Shown: positions 22,717 through 33,254 of the stretch, one piece after another | Layout of the letters: the number at the start of each line of letters is the position of its first letter | Position numbering within the stretch: position 1 is the first letter of the stretch | Source of the DNA: Desmodesmus armatus | Taxonomy: Eukaryota; Chlorophyta; Chlorophyceae; Sphaeropleales; Scenedesmaceae | Length of the DNA stretch: 64,000 bases | NCBI GenBank assembly: GCA_007449985.2 | Contig: VIIQ02000230.1 | Coordinates: 50,004 to 114,003, forward strand | Direction of reading: 5' to 3' | Translations under genes and position numbers: made by a program | The notes under the pieces: generated by a model | What the model saw: the letters and a program-made list of their open reading frames with translations, nothing else | Database searches by the model: none | What the model was told of the DNA's origin: nothing

Positions 22717-25700
22717 ATGGCAGCCATCTATGGTGGAGGTATGATGATCACTGCTTCCCTGGGCATGGAAAAGGCGCGCCTTGCGCACAGCACTGTGGTG
22801 GTCTTGATGTTCATGCCGTCTTGCCAGCATGAGTGTTGCACGCACTCAGCTCTAACCACAAGCGGTCTGCTCTTCCTGCAGATGAGGTGAATGCGGTGGT
22901 GCTGGACCTGGGCACTTGGCAGTGCAGGGCAGGCTATGCAGGAGATGACACACCCAAGGCTGTGTTTCCCTCGGTGAGCAGCATCAGCAGCAGCAGCTTC
23001 GACACCACCCACAGTGGGGCAGCAGCAGCTTGTGTATCCTGCAACTGCTCCTTCGGCATTTCAGTTTCCTCTCCCTCCCAAAACTTCACCCTCCCAGAAC
23101 TTCACCCAACAACACCCCCTCACCTACCCCTGCCCCATGGCAGTCCCGTGCAGAGCAGTGGTGAGGTGCACCAGAAAGTCATAAGCAGGGGTTGGCTGCA
23201 GGCATGAAAGGGCCACACAGCAGGGCCCATATACCACAGCCGTAGACCTCCCTCGATTGTTGTGACACCTGCTGCCAGGCTGCTGTTGCTTCTCCCCACA
23301 TCCCCCTGCCTCCCTGCCCCCCTCACCACGACACCCCACCCCACCACTACACCCCACCCCATTTGTCTATGCTGTCTACATTTTGCAGCTGGCTGGAGTA
23401 ACAGGCACAGCAGCAGATGCGAATGGCATGGAGGTGGATGGGCAGGTGGCAGCAGCGGCTGCGGCGGCTGGCGCGTTGCCCTCTGGGCGCAAGCTGTATG
23501 TTGGCTCCCAGGAGCTGGGCTACAGGCGGCCACACATGGAGGTGGCTTCGCCATTCTCAGCAGATGGTCTGCTGTCAGATTGGGACATTGTGACGCGCTT
23601 GTGGGACTGTGCCTTGAGGTGAGCAGCAGGGGATAAATCAGAGGGTCGCTTGGGGTGGACAATTGGGTTTCAGCAAGGGGCCAGGGTTGGGGAGAAAAAT
23701 GTGCGACACAAGTGACGGTGGCATCAAACGGAGGGGACTTTGGCAGCACTGCTAGCATGACACAATACAGTCCAGTATGTCACATATCTGTATGTGCACT
23801 GCAGTATGCCATAGTTGTAGTGTGTGCGCGCGGGGGGGGGGGGGGGGGACAGACATCTGCCGCATAGATGGCATTGCCCATTGGGACTGAGCTGGTCGTA
23901 AAGCGATACATTTGAGGACAGATGCATCAGCCAGCCAGTTCAGCATCGAAAGGCCTCTTGGTCGCCCTCTCAGTCTCTAATTCCATGTCAACCTCACTGC
24001 TGCTCCATTTATGTCCCCTGTTGGCTCAGGAGCCTGGCTGGGTCGCTGGTCACTTCCATCAATGAGCCTGAGGCTCGCTGGCCTGTGTCGGGCATGGAGT
24101 TTCGTCATCAGTTATTGTAATGTTTTGTACTGCCCTGTATCAGGCCGCCCTGCACTGTACGGTATCGCACTTCCAATGCTGCTTAGCCTCCTGGCCCTGC
24201 CCCCTCCCCCCTGCCCCACACTCTGGCTGTCCTTAATAACTGTATCGTACTGCATTGTACTGAAGTGAAGTTTCCCATTTTCCGTGTAAGCCTTGGTTGT
24301 TGCTCACCTACCTACCCCCCTGGCCCTGTCCCCGCTGCCTGCCCCTGCTGCCTGCCCCAGAGAGCGGCTGCTTACACGCCAATTGTCTGTGCAACCCCCA
24401 CATTTCACCCATGTGCCTCTGCCCCTGCACCTGCCCCCTGCCCCTGCCCCAGAGAGCGGCTGCATATCAAGCCTGAGGAGAATGCAGTGCTGTTCACAGA
24501 GCCAACACACAACACCAAGGAGGTGCGCGAGAAGACCGTGCAGATGGCCTTTGAACACCTCAGGTACGGCCGACTGTATCCGCGGGGCTAGATGCTTGGT
24601 GCTTTGATGCTAGCTTGGGGGCAGGTGGGGGCTGGGAAGCAGGCACCCTGCGCTTTGCTGCATGTCCTTTGCAGCAAAGAGGGAAGGGGGACTGGACTGC
24701 TCGCAGCTGTCCAGGCAAGGACTTGGCAGCATTCCAAAACAGTCAGCGCACCTTCATGCCCGGCCCTTGCCCTGCCTGCATGATTGTCAGGTCCTTCCTG
24801 TGCGCTTCTCTGCATCAGCATCCCCTTTCCCCCACCCCCCTCCCTTGTGCATAACATCCACCTTGTTTGACCAACTGCTGTTGGTGCTGGTGCTGCTGTT
24901 TGTGTTTCCGCGCAGGTGTCCTGCGCTGTTTCTGTCCAAGGATGCAGTGCTGTCCACATTTTCAGTGGCCAAGCAGACCAGCATCGTGGTGGACTCAGGA
25001 TACAGCGCCACAACAGGTGGGGGGGGGGGGGGGCGCCACACGCACACACACGGGACTCACATGCATGTGCACATAAAGGCGATCTGAGTGTCAACACACA
25101 TCATGTTTCACAGAGTGCATACAGCAATCAAGCCATCCACACCATCTAATTGCCTGATTGATTCAGCCTGCCCACTTTCCCCTCACTAGCCAGCACCCCC
25201 GCCTCCCTTCCCCCAGCTCTCCGGTGCTGCTGCCCCCTTCGCTTCTTGTGGTGCTTTCCAACACATGATAGTCTGCTTGTGGTGATCCGGTTCTATCAAG
25301 CTGCAGCGCAGTCAGCATGCCTTCATATCCAAGACACGCCACCACCCTGCCATCTTGCATATAGTGAGTAGCTCAGCACTGCTACACCTGCTGCTGTTGC
25401 TGACGCAATTCGTTGCTGGCATTGCCGCTGTTGCCCCTGCGTGTGTGCAGTTGCGGGTGTGCACGACGGCTACGTGCTGACCAACACCTGCTGCTGCCGC
25501 TGAACCCATCTGTTGCTGGCACTGCCGCCGCTGCTGCCATCTTTTTCCTGTATGCCTGCAGTTGCGGGTGTGCACGACGGCTATGTGCTGACCAAGTCCA
25601 TCAGCCGCAGCCCAGTGGGTGGCAAGCCACATCTGTTGCTGTCGCTGAACCCGTCTGCCGCTGTCCTGCTGTTGTTGCTACTGTCTGCTGCCCCTGTGTG

Positions 25701-28349
25701 TGAGTGTGCAGTTGCGGGTGTGCACGACGGCTACGTGCTGACCAAGTCCATCAGCCGCAGCCCAGTGGGTGGCAAGCTGCTCAACGCCTGCCTGCAGAAG
25801 GCCATGGAGGCGCGAGGCATACAGCTGAAGCCTAGGCAGACATTCAAACGCGTGGAGAAGAAGCCCGGGGAATTCGTGGTGAGCCTGGTGGGGAGGGGGG
25901 CGGGGTGCTGCAAGCTTGGCAGTTCAAGTTCAGTTCAACTTGGGGTTTGTGGTAAAACAGCAGGGTTCAAGGCCTGGCACCGGCAGGGCGCCCTCTGATG
26001 CCGTGGGAGCTGGAGATAGGCTGCCTTGAGTCAGGGCGTGCGTTTGGCAGCGTGCAGGGTTCGGCCCCAACCCCACATGCCCAGCTAAGAGATGTCACAC
26101 GATGATAATATCTTGTTCAAATGGTGACATCATGCCCCTCAGCTTGGTGTTCCAGCATACGATCACTCTGGTAGTTTTACTGCGTGGCTGTTGTTTGTGG
26201 CTGCAGGCTGAGGCTGTAGATGCGTCTGACCTCACGGCCAGCTTTCTAGCACACCAGGTGGGCGGCAAGGGTGTGGCATGTGCGGGAAAAGTGGGGTCTT
26301 GCGGCATGTGACTACTTGGCGGCGTGTTCGCACTGATCTTTAGTGCCTGACACGCCATGGGAGGACAGTGCGAAAGTGTCTTCTCAATTGCTGATGTTCC
26401 CTGAAAGCCCCCTTCACCAGCAGGGTTGCTGTGCTGTGCTCAGCTGTACTAGTGGTGTGATGTGTTGGTGGGTGACGTGCTGTGCTGTGCTGTGGTGTGC
26501 CTTGTTCTGTTGTGGCTGTGCTGTCAGGTGGAGCTGATTGTTGGTGATGTGAAGGAGAGTGTGAGCCGAGTGAGTGACGTGCACTTCATCGAGGCTGACA
26601 ACCTGACAGTGCCATCCATCTCATATGAGGTGAGGGGGGGACGGGAGTGAGGGGGCAAGTGACTGGGACACTGGCTGCCATTTGGGATGTGTTCTGGCTG
26701 GCTGGTTGGGGGGGGGGGGTGTACAGTTGCATGTTTGAGACTGCTGATGCCCCATGCGCCTCGTTGGCTTCCTACGGGGTGTTCAGGCTTAGCCTTAACC
26801 ATGTAACAGTAACAGTAATAGCAACAGTAGAGACGGGCTGGCATGCGCGGGCCTAATTGCCTAGCTCTGGGGGTGATGGTCGGTGGTAAGGATCTGCACA
26901 CAAATTGACACACCCTGGGCCCAGCACCATCTTCTAGGGGCACCAGGTAACAGAGCGCCCAGGTGCTTGAGCGCCCAAGTGCTCCGCTTCCTGCATGTTG
27001 AGCTTCCTGCATTGCCCATGCTGCTTCTGTCTGTGCCGCAGCTGCCAGATGGCAATGAGATCCAAGTGGGGGTGGACAGGTTCAAGGTGCCAGAGCTGCT
27101 GTTCCAGCCGGTAAGCTGCTCAGGATTTGCTTGGCTGGGGTCTGGGACTCTCCGAGTCCCTGCCTGCAATCGCATGCAGTGTTGAATTTCCAATGCGCAC
27201 CGTGTCGGGCAAGAGTTGAACATGCGAATGCGCCAGCGTGTCAGCTAGCTGTCTTAACATATACATGCTGCATGTGCTGCTGCTGCTGCTGTACTGCAGT
27301 CCCTGGTGCGTACCTTCCCTGGCATGTCTGACTACCCCCTGCCTGAGGGCCTGAAGGGCCTGGCCAGTGTGGTGGTGGACAGCGTGAACTGCTGCGACAC
27401 AGACGTCAGGAAGGACCTCTACCAACATGTGGTGCTCACAGGTGACTGAGGGATGTGTGAGAGGGAGGCGGCCAGGGAGAGTATGCATGTGTGAACAGGG
27501 CGGGGAAGAACACAAGGAGTATCAGGTGTGGACCCTGGGGTTGTGTTGTATGAGCGTGGTAACAGGGCACTGGGTGCGAGAGGGGCTGGCACATGTAAAT
27601 GAGGAGGGCAACCACACACTGTGTGCCTGTTGTGCCACTTAGGACGTGTGCCTGTTCAGGGTCCAGGCAGCTATGTCACCCAGTTCGTCTGACGTGCTGT
27701 GGCATGATGTGCTGTGCTATGCTGTGCAGGTGGCACGTCGCTGCTGGCTCAGATGCGTGAGCGTCTTGAGCTGGACATCTGTGCCGCAGCCACCTCTGGC
27801 ACCAAGGTGAAGGTGACGGCGCCAGTCAACCCCACAGAGAGGCGCTACGCAACATGGATAGGTACGTGGTGGCTGTGCTGAGACGGCCGCGCAAGCAGAG
27901 CTCATAACTAGTGCGCAAGCGCCCTTTGGCAGCTTGCGTAATCTGCAAGCCATCAGTCACAGTGAACCAGGGAGGGAACCCTATGCACACAGGTGGGCTG
28001 GGCTCAGCCCCACTGGGCTGGGGTCCGCGGCGTTCCCTCCTTCCTCTCCTACTGCAGTTTTGTCATGCTGCCTGGAGTGACAAGAGTAACTCGCTGGATG
28101 AAGGGCATCAGCAGCAGCAACAGCAGTGTTGTGCCGTGCGTCATTCTGTCACTCAAACCCACATGTCCACATGTATGCTCTACTTTGACACACGATGCTG
28201 CCTCTCTGTCTCCGTGGCACTGTACTGCACTGTACTGCACCGCAGGTGGCAGCATCCTGGCGTCCCTGGGGTCCTTCCAGCAGATGTGGATGTCCAAGCA
28301 GGAGTACGAGGAGCATGGGCCAGGCCTGGTGCACCGCAAGTGCCCTTGA
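22717..28349 (+). CDS. Actin-related protein 4 (BAF53/ACTL6-type chromatin-complex subunit; 12 exons, 440 aa)
   Basis: Exons: 22717-22738, 22882-22973, 23389-23618, 24453-24563, 24916-25016, 25712-25878, 26207-26257, 26528-26629, 27042-27110, 27300-27441, 27730-27861, 28246-28349. All phases agree; total 1323 bases including TGA. The start [20 protein letters not shown] and [11 protein letters not shown] match the N-terminus of ARP4/BAF53. Further landmarks: [10 protein letters not shown] and GVHDGYVL (residues ~176-195), [13 protein letters not shown] (~363), [17 protein letters not shown] (~404) and the end [17 protein letters not shown]. In other eukaryotes ARP4 is a nuclear subunit of INO80, SWR1, NuA4 and SWI/SNF-type complexes and binds with actin to the HSA region of the ATPase. 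A small Ala-rich insert (~45-70) is lineage-specific. Length fits the family (about 430). Confidence 0.93.
24350..24371 (+). repeat. Intronic copy of the start of ARP4 exon 4
   Basis: Repeats the acceptor and first bases of exon 4 (CTGCCCCAG then AGAGCGGCTGC) about 90 bases upstream of the real one at 24453. After 11 exon bases the sequences diverge. It would compete as an alternative acceptor, but without a continued reading frame that matches ARP4. Confidence 0.65.
25016..25033 (+). other. ARP4 intron 5 donor embedded in a 15-G run
   Basis: The donor is G|GTG followed at once by a run of about 15 G. The run could fold as a G-quadruplex in the pre-mRNA next to the splice site. It also makes the exact base count liable to sequencing error. 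Confidence 0.5.
25384..25711 (+). repeat. Tandem copies of ARP4 intron 5 end plus exon 6 start
   Basis: Exon 6 begins at 25712 with TTGCGGGTGTGCACGACGG after GTGCAG. The same acceptor and exon start occur at 25443-25483 (33 exon bases, to CTGACCA) and 25554-25628 (67 exon bases, to GGCAAGC). The CTGCTGTTGCTG-rich intron ends between them are repeated too. These are two partial upstream copies of one junction. Each copied acceptor has the right phase, but neither copy has a donor, so using them would read into intron. Confidence 0.8.
26742..26809 (-). repeat. Dispersed 68-bp repeat, copy B
   Basis: Inverted relative to copy A (16288-16355), in ARP4 intron 8. About 60 of 68 positions match. 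On its left is a TG/G-rich run; on its right are TAACAG/TAGCAACAG repeats, so the element boundaries are uncertain. Confidence 0.7.
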
Positions 28350-31300
28350 CCGTTTGCAGGCCACTACTCATGGTGCAGGCCTGACGCAGCATGCCACTGC
28401 AGCCAAGGTGGCCAGTGCCCTTGACTGTGGCCTGACACAGCATGGCTGGCACAGCCGTCCTGCCAGGTGCAGGAGGCAGCAGAGGTTCTGTTGCATTGGA
28501 AGGTGCTGGGTCTGGCAGATGGTGTTGTGTTGGGCAGATCCCAGCCTTAGGCTTACAAGGCGGGTGCAGTAAGCGCTGCAGTGCAGGCTCGTGCTGCATT
28601 GCAGCTGTTGCTGCCCAGCGTGTTCCTGCACTATGCTGCAAGGAAACTGACCACCTCAGCTGCAGGGCCCCGTGGTAAGCACTGCTGGGCAGCAGCACAG
28701 CCAAAGTTTAGTGGGGCAGCGGCTTGTAGGTACAGGCAGCAACAGCAGCCACAGCCGCCTGCTTGCGTGTGTGGCGTGTGACAGCGCCACTGGGCAGAAG
28801 CAGGCTTGTCTCTGACGGCAACCAGCCATTGTGGGCCAGTCTGTATGCCAGTGTCCCTGTGTTTGCCTGTTGAGGCTGCCGTGGACAGTATTGTGCTGTT
28901 TGTGCAATCATGGTAATCAATTTTTTGGGGCTGGTCAGGCTGCTGACACGTAGGCTGTGCGTCTCTCCCGCTGTAGTGTCACTACATGGGTGGCATCAGC
29001 TGTTCGAGCTCATAGTTATGCACACAAGTTCGGCACACACGTTTTGATGTGTGCCGTGATCTATGCTACCATAATGTGTACATCTTCTTGATATGTTGTG
29101 TCACCATCGACAGCTGGCAGTTGCATTACAGTCACAGATGTACGCTAAGACAGCTTTACACACATTGAGCCAGCTTGTTTTGTCACCACAGTCACTGCCA
29201 CACACAGTAAGCACGATGCCGTTGCAGACTGGGTGTTTTTGCCCCGAAGCCAGCGATGTCACTGCCTTGTGTGTCAATGTGCAATGGGGGGATTGTCAGT
29301 TGCTTGAGACACTTCACCATCTATGCGATGGCTGTATCACACTGTGCTGGGCTGACTTGGAAACTACAGCTTAGGGGGAAATAGGCATGAGTCTCAAAGC
29401 TTCCAACCAGACCATTTCAAGAGGAAAATGCCAGTTGGCACATACTTGCAAGAACAATTGTCTGGCAGCATTGCAGATACGAGGGTGATGCTGCATTCTA
29501 TCCTGGCCAAGGCGTAGTTCGGGCCGCCATCGTCATATGAGGCTTATAGCGTATTTGTGATCAGACCAGGCAGCAGCTGCACCGTATCGATTGCTGCAGC
29601 AATTCACTACTGTCGGAAAAATATCTGCTGCTGGGACCAGTGGTGGGTGGTGTCGGCATTCGGCATTCCAGAGACAATCATGTGCTGTTTAATTTACAAT
29701 TGGAGACGTGTGACTGGTGGGTGACGGGAATCGTGGCGTTGTTTGAATTGTCTGATCACAGATCACCAGATGGTCATGGTCTTCTTCACACATGTTCCAT
29801 TCTCATAAGCGAGACATTGGTACAAAGTGTGTAGAGCAGATTGAGTTTCGTGCCTAGTTTGATGCACTCGAACGTTTACAAGCAACGAGGTCAGTCGCTT
29901 GCAGGTGCAATGTTTGACTGGCAGGGTGACCCTCACTCAACCCAGCTGCCTGCAGGTGTCCAGGAAAGTCCTGTCCTGCAGAGGCAGAGCTTCAGGTGTC
30001 CTGTCATGTCGTTATTACTGAAGTTTTGCACATACACGGACACCATGGCTGTATCTCGTCCGTCCTGCCTTGTGATCACATGTTCCCTCCACTCTGCAAC
30101 ATCACCATCTGTCTATGTCGGGTGCCCAGAAGAACTCTTGAGGCTTCATGCTAAATATGAGGTCATGAAGCCATACATATCCATCTGTGGCACGTGCTCT
30201 GGCAACGTGCAGTCCTCTCATGTCGACCTGCCAGTGCACACTGAGACATGTACATGTCCCACGTCTCTCACGAAGCAGTTGCAGCCGTACTAGCAGTGTC
30301 AGCAGTCTCAGCAGTAGCAGGAGCATCAGCAGCAACAGCTTCAGCAAAAGCACAGAAGCAGGAGCGCAGCGAGGAGCAGCACAGCTGCAAGCAGCGCAAG
30401 CAGCATAGGCAGCAGGAGCAGCGCAAGGAGCAGGCAGGAACAGCATAAGCAGCAGCAGCAGCACCAGCAGCGCATGGGTTGTCTGATGTTGTTGCAAGGT
30501 GAGCAGGGCATGTGAAGCCAGTTAGCGGTACCAACGTGACACGCTACCAAAGTTAGTGAGACCGTCCAGTCCTACCCCTGACGGCCCCAATCGTAGCCAA
30601 CACCGTCACCTTCTATCTCCCGCTCAGCAGCTGGCAGCAGCCATGATGAAACCTTAAGCTAACAGCGATCCGCACCGCCCAATACCATCAGCATAGCTGC
30701 GCAGCTAGCACCGAGGAAACACAGTCAAATACAAACAATCCAGAAAGACGCAGCCAAAGTAAGACACTGTTGGGGACCCTTGGGCGCGCAAGCGGCACGC
30801 AAGCGGCACACAAGCGGTACCGCGCCACAATCACCCGATGTGGCTTCAGACTTTCCGCCTTGCATCCTGGCGTCTGGCTCTTCTCCGCTGCATCATGCCT
30901 TCTCTATATGTTGCGGTATATTCAACAGTTTAGGGGCTTCTCCTCGATCGCACTGATAGGGGCGTCTGTATGCATGCTTTTGTGTTGAGAATACATCTGG
31001 ATTGTTGCTGACTCTAAGCCGTATCTTTTGCCGACTCAGGCCATCTCCATTGGCTGATACAGCAAGCAGCAGCTTTTACAGCTTGTACAGGGTAGTTGCA
31101 AAAGGCTAGGACGAGAGGCTTGCTTGCCAAGTACCCCAGCAGTTTGAGGGCTGCAGCTCCGATTTTTGCTGCCTGTGTTGACGGACAGCATCATCATGAC
31201 ACTGTTTGAGCATTTGCGCTAGGCACTGACAACAATCTGCTGCCACTGTGGTTCCTGGGCAGTTCCTTCGCAATATAGCGACGTCTGGAGCAGCTATAAC

Positions 31301-33162
31301 GGTTGACAGAGAGCGCTTGAACATAGCTGCGGTGCAGGCAGAGCGACATGGGGGGCCAGCCCTTGAGGATACACTGCACCAGCAGCTGCTGCGACCCTGC
31401 AGGATCGCAGCAGCTTGAGACGACTTGGAAGGGAGACTGGGTTTGTAGAGCAAGGAGCCAGCCACAAACAGGCAGCACGTAGGACTCACAAGGTTGCCCA
31501 ACAGTCTGACCAGCGACCATCCTGCCTCAAATGTCAGCAGCAGGACCATTACCATGGGCTTCATCACTCCACTACCTCGTGAACTGCCACAAACTCTCAC
31601 AACCACAAAAGGTCCCAAGGGCACAAATCGGCCCAACACTGGAAGGTCCAGGCAGATGTTTCCCTGACTTCCTCCCCAGTCTTCTGGCTTTCTGTTTCCA
31701 CCACCCTTCCTAGCCTCTTGCTTCGCGCCTGACTGCCTCGGCTGTTCTCCCTTCCCATGAGCATACCCTTGTGCCCTGGCCACACCCCTGCACCCCCTCC
31801 CACCTCCTGTGTTGGTTATGAGCCCCGGGGCTGTCAAAAGGCTGGTGCTTGGCTGCTTGGGAAGCAGGTGTAAAGTACATTTGGCTGACTGATTACGGGC
31901 CGATGAGGTGACTGGCTAATGGCCTGCTGGCTGGGTGGCGTGCCCATGGGTGGCACTGCTAGTGGCCACCTCGGCGACAGCGAACGCCCACCATTAGCAA
32001 AGAGGCAATGAAACCTGTACACAGCCAGGTCACACACCACGGCAGACAGGGAAGCAGCAACAGAATCGCGGACTTCCGGGCAGACCAGGAGAGCAGGGCC
32101 CCCAAGTATGTCCACGTGACTTTGCACGAACACCTACATGCTGATCAGCCGGTGCAGGCACCCGCGCGCGACCTTTGCAATAAAAAAAGAACGGAACAGG
32201 GCATTTCAAACGCCCTGCAAGTGGGCAGCAGCCACGTACGCAACACTTGCCGCTCTAACGGACCACGATCGTGGACTGGCGGAAGTCAGTTGCTGACGCG
32301 CTGTTGCCCGATGAGAGTGTGAGGGTCGCATGCAGAGCTTGCCAGTTGCATTGCCGATTCGTTTCTCGCCGTGCTGACGGAACACCGCGGGGCGGTGCAC
32401 TGACGGTGGACAACGATGGCGTAGCTGCAAGCTTTGTCGACGTACACACTGCCAGAAAACACTGCCCACATCCTTAGATGTCAGCAAGCGGGTTGGTGGT
32501 GCCGAAATGCACCGTTTTGGGAGAAGGCCTGCACTGACTTCGCAGTGCTAGCAGCAAGTGCAGACGACTGTTTGTAGTCGACACCCGAGCCGCGCAGGGC
32601 GTCACAAATACGCCCTTCATGTAGGCAGCAGCCACTTTACGCAACACTTGCCGCTCTAACGGACCACGATGGTGGACTGGCGGAAGTAGTTTGCTTACGC
32701 GCTGTTGCACTATGAGAGTGTGACGACCGCATGCAGAGCTTGCCAGTTGCATCGCCGATTCGTTTCTCGCCGTGCTGACGGAACACCGCGGAGGGTGCAC
32801 TGACGGTGGACAACGATGACGTGCTGCAAGCTTAGCAGACGTGCACACTACCAGATAAACTTGATGACATACTGAGATGTCTGCAAGCCGAGTGTTTGGT
32901 GCCGAAATGCACCGTTTTGGGAAGGGTGTGGGCCTGCAGTGACACTGCCTTGCTAGCAGCAACTGCAGCCCACCGCGCACAACCATGCGAGACATGGTGT
33001 GGCATGTAAAAAGGACAAAATGACTCTGGTGGACAGAGTCGGTCTTCTTTGGGCCCCACGCCCTGCGAGGAGATCGTTGCGGTGGCTTGTAGCTTGTGAC
33101 GCCCCTGCGCATGTGTGAGCACAAGCGATGTCTGCCCTACTGCTGTCCTACATGCAGTGCCC
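28350..33162. other. Region without a supportable gene downstream of ARP4
   Basis: About 4.8 kb. The first part should contain the ARP4 3' UTR. 28.9-30.3 kb is less GC-rich than the rest. 30300-30480 is AGCAG/GCAGCAG-rich. 30785-30822 has three ~11-bp units GCAAGCGGCAC. Several ORFs of 60-243 codons exist on both strands, but none shows a domain, a splice-consistent partner or coding-like third-position bias. I see no RNA gene. Confidence 0.4.
32225..32975. repeat. 400-bp tandem duplication (two copies)
   Basis: Unit 1 begins GCAGCAGCCACGTACGCAAC at 32225 and unit 2 the same way at 32625, exactly 400 bases later. The copies share CTCTAACGGACCACGAT, GTTTCTCGCCGTGCTGACGG, AACACCGCGG and GCCGAAATGCACCGTTTTGG, with many substitutions and small indels. 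The ACCGCGG core resembles the hairpin of the neighbouring satellite, so a distant relationship is possible but unproven. Confidence 0.75.
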
Positions 33163-33219
33163 GCCACACGAGTGTGCTGAAACCACATGTGCCACGTGGG
33201 TTCAGCACACTCATGTGGC
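33163..33219. repeat. 27-bp-arm inverted repeat, 3-nt loop
   Basis: Left arm 33163-33189 and right arm 33193-33219 are reverse complements except at three positions (one A-G and two A-C oppositions on the + strand). The loop is TGC. It sits just left of the satellite array. A folded transcript would be a tight hairpin of about 57 nt; it could equally be the remnant of a foldback element. Confidence 0.75.
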
Positions 33220-33254
33220 AGCCACAACATGTATGGCAGCAGCAAGGAAGACAG

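Noticed and set aside
24031..24119. Possible extra ARP4 exon after CTCAG near 24030
   Set aside because: In the required phase it reaches a stop without a good donor. Exon 3 joins exon 4 (24453) directly in phase and matches the ARP4 family there.
31106..31837. 243-codon open frame on the minus strand
   Set aside because: No domain, no coding-like codon bias and no splice-consistent extension; plausible by chance in GC-rich DNA.
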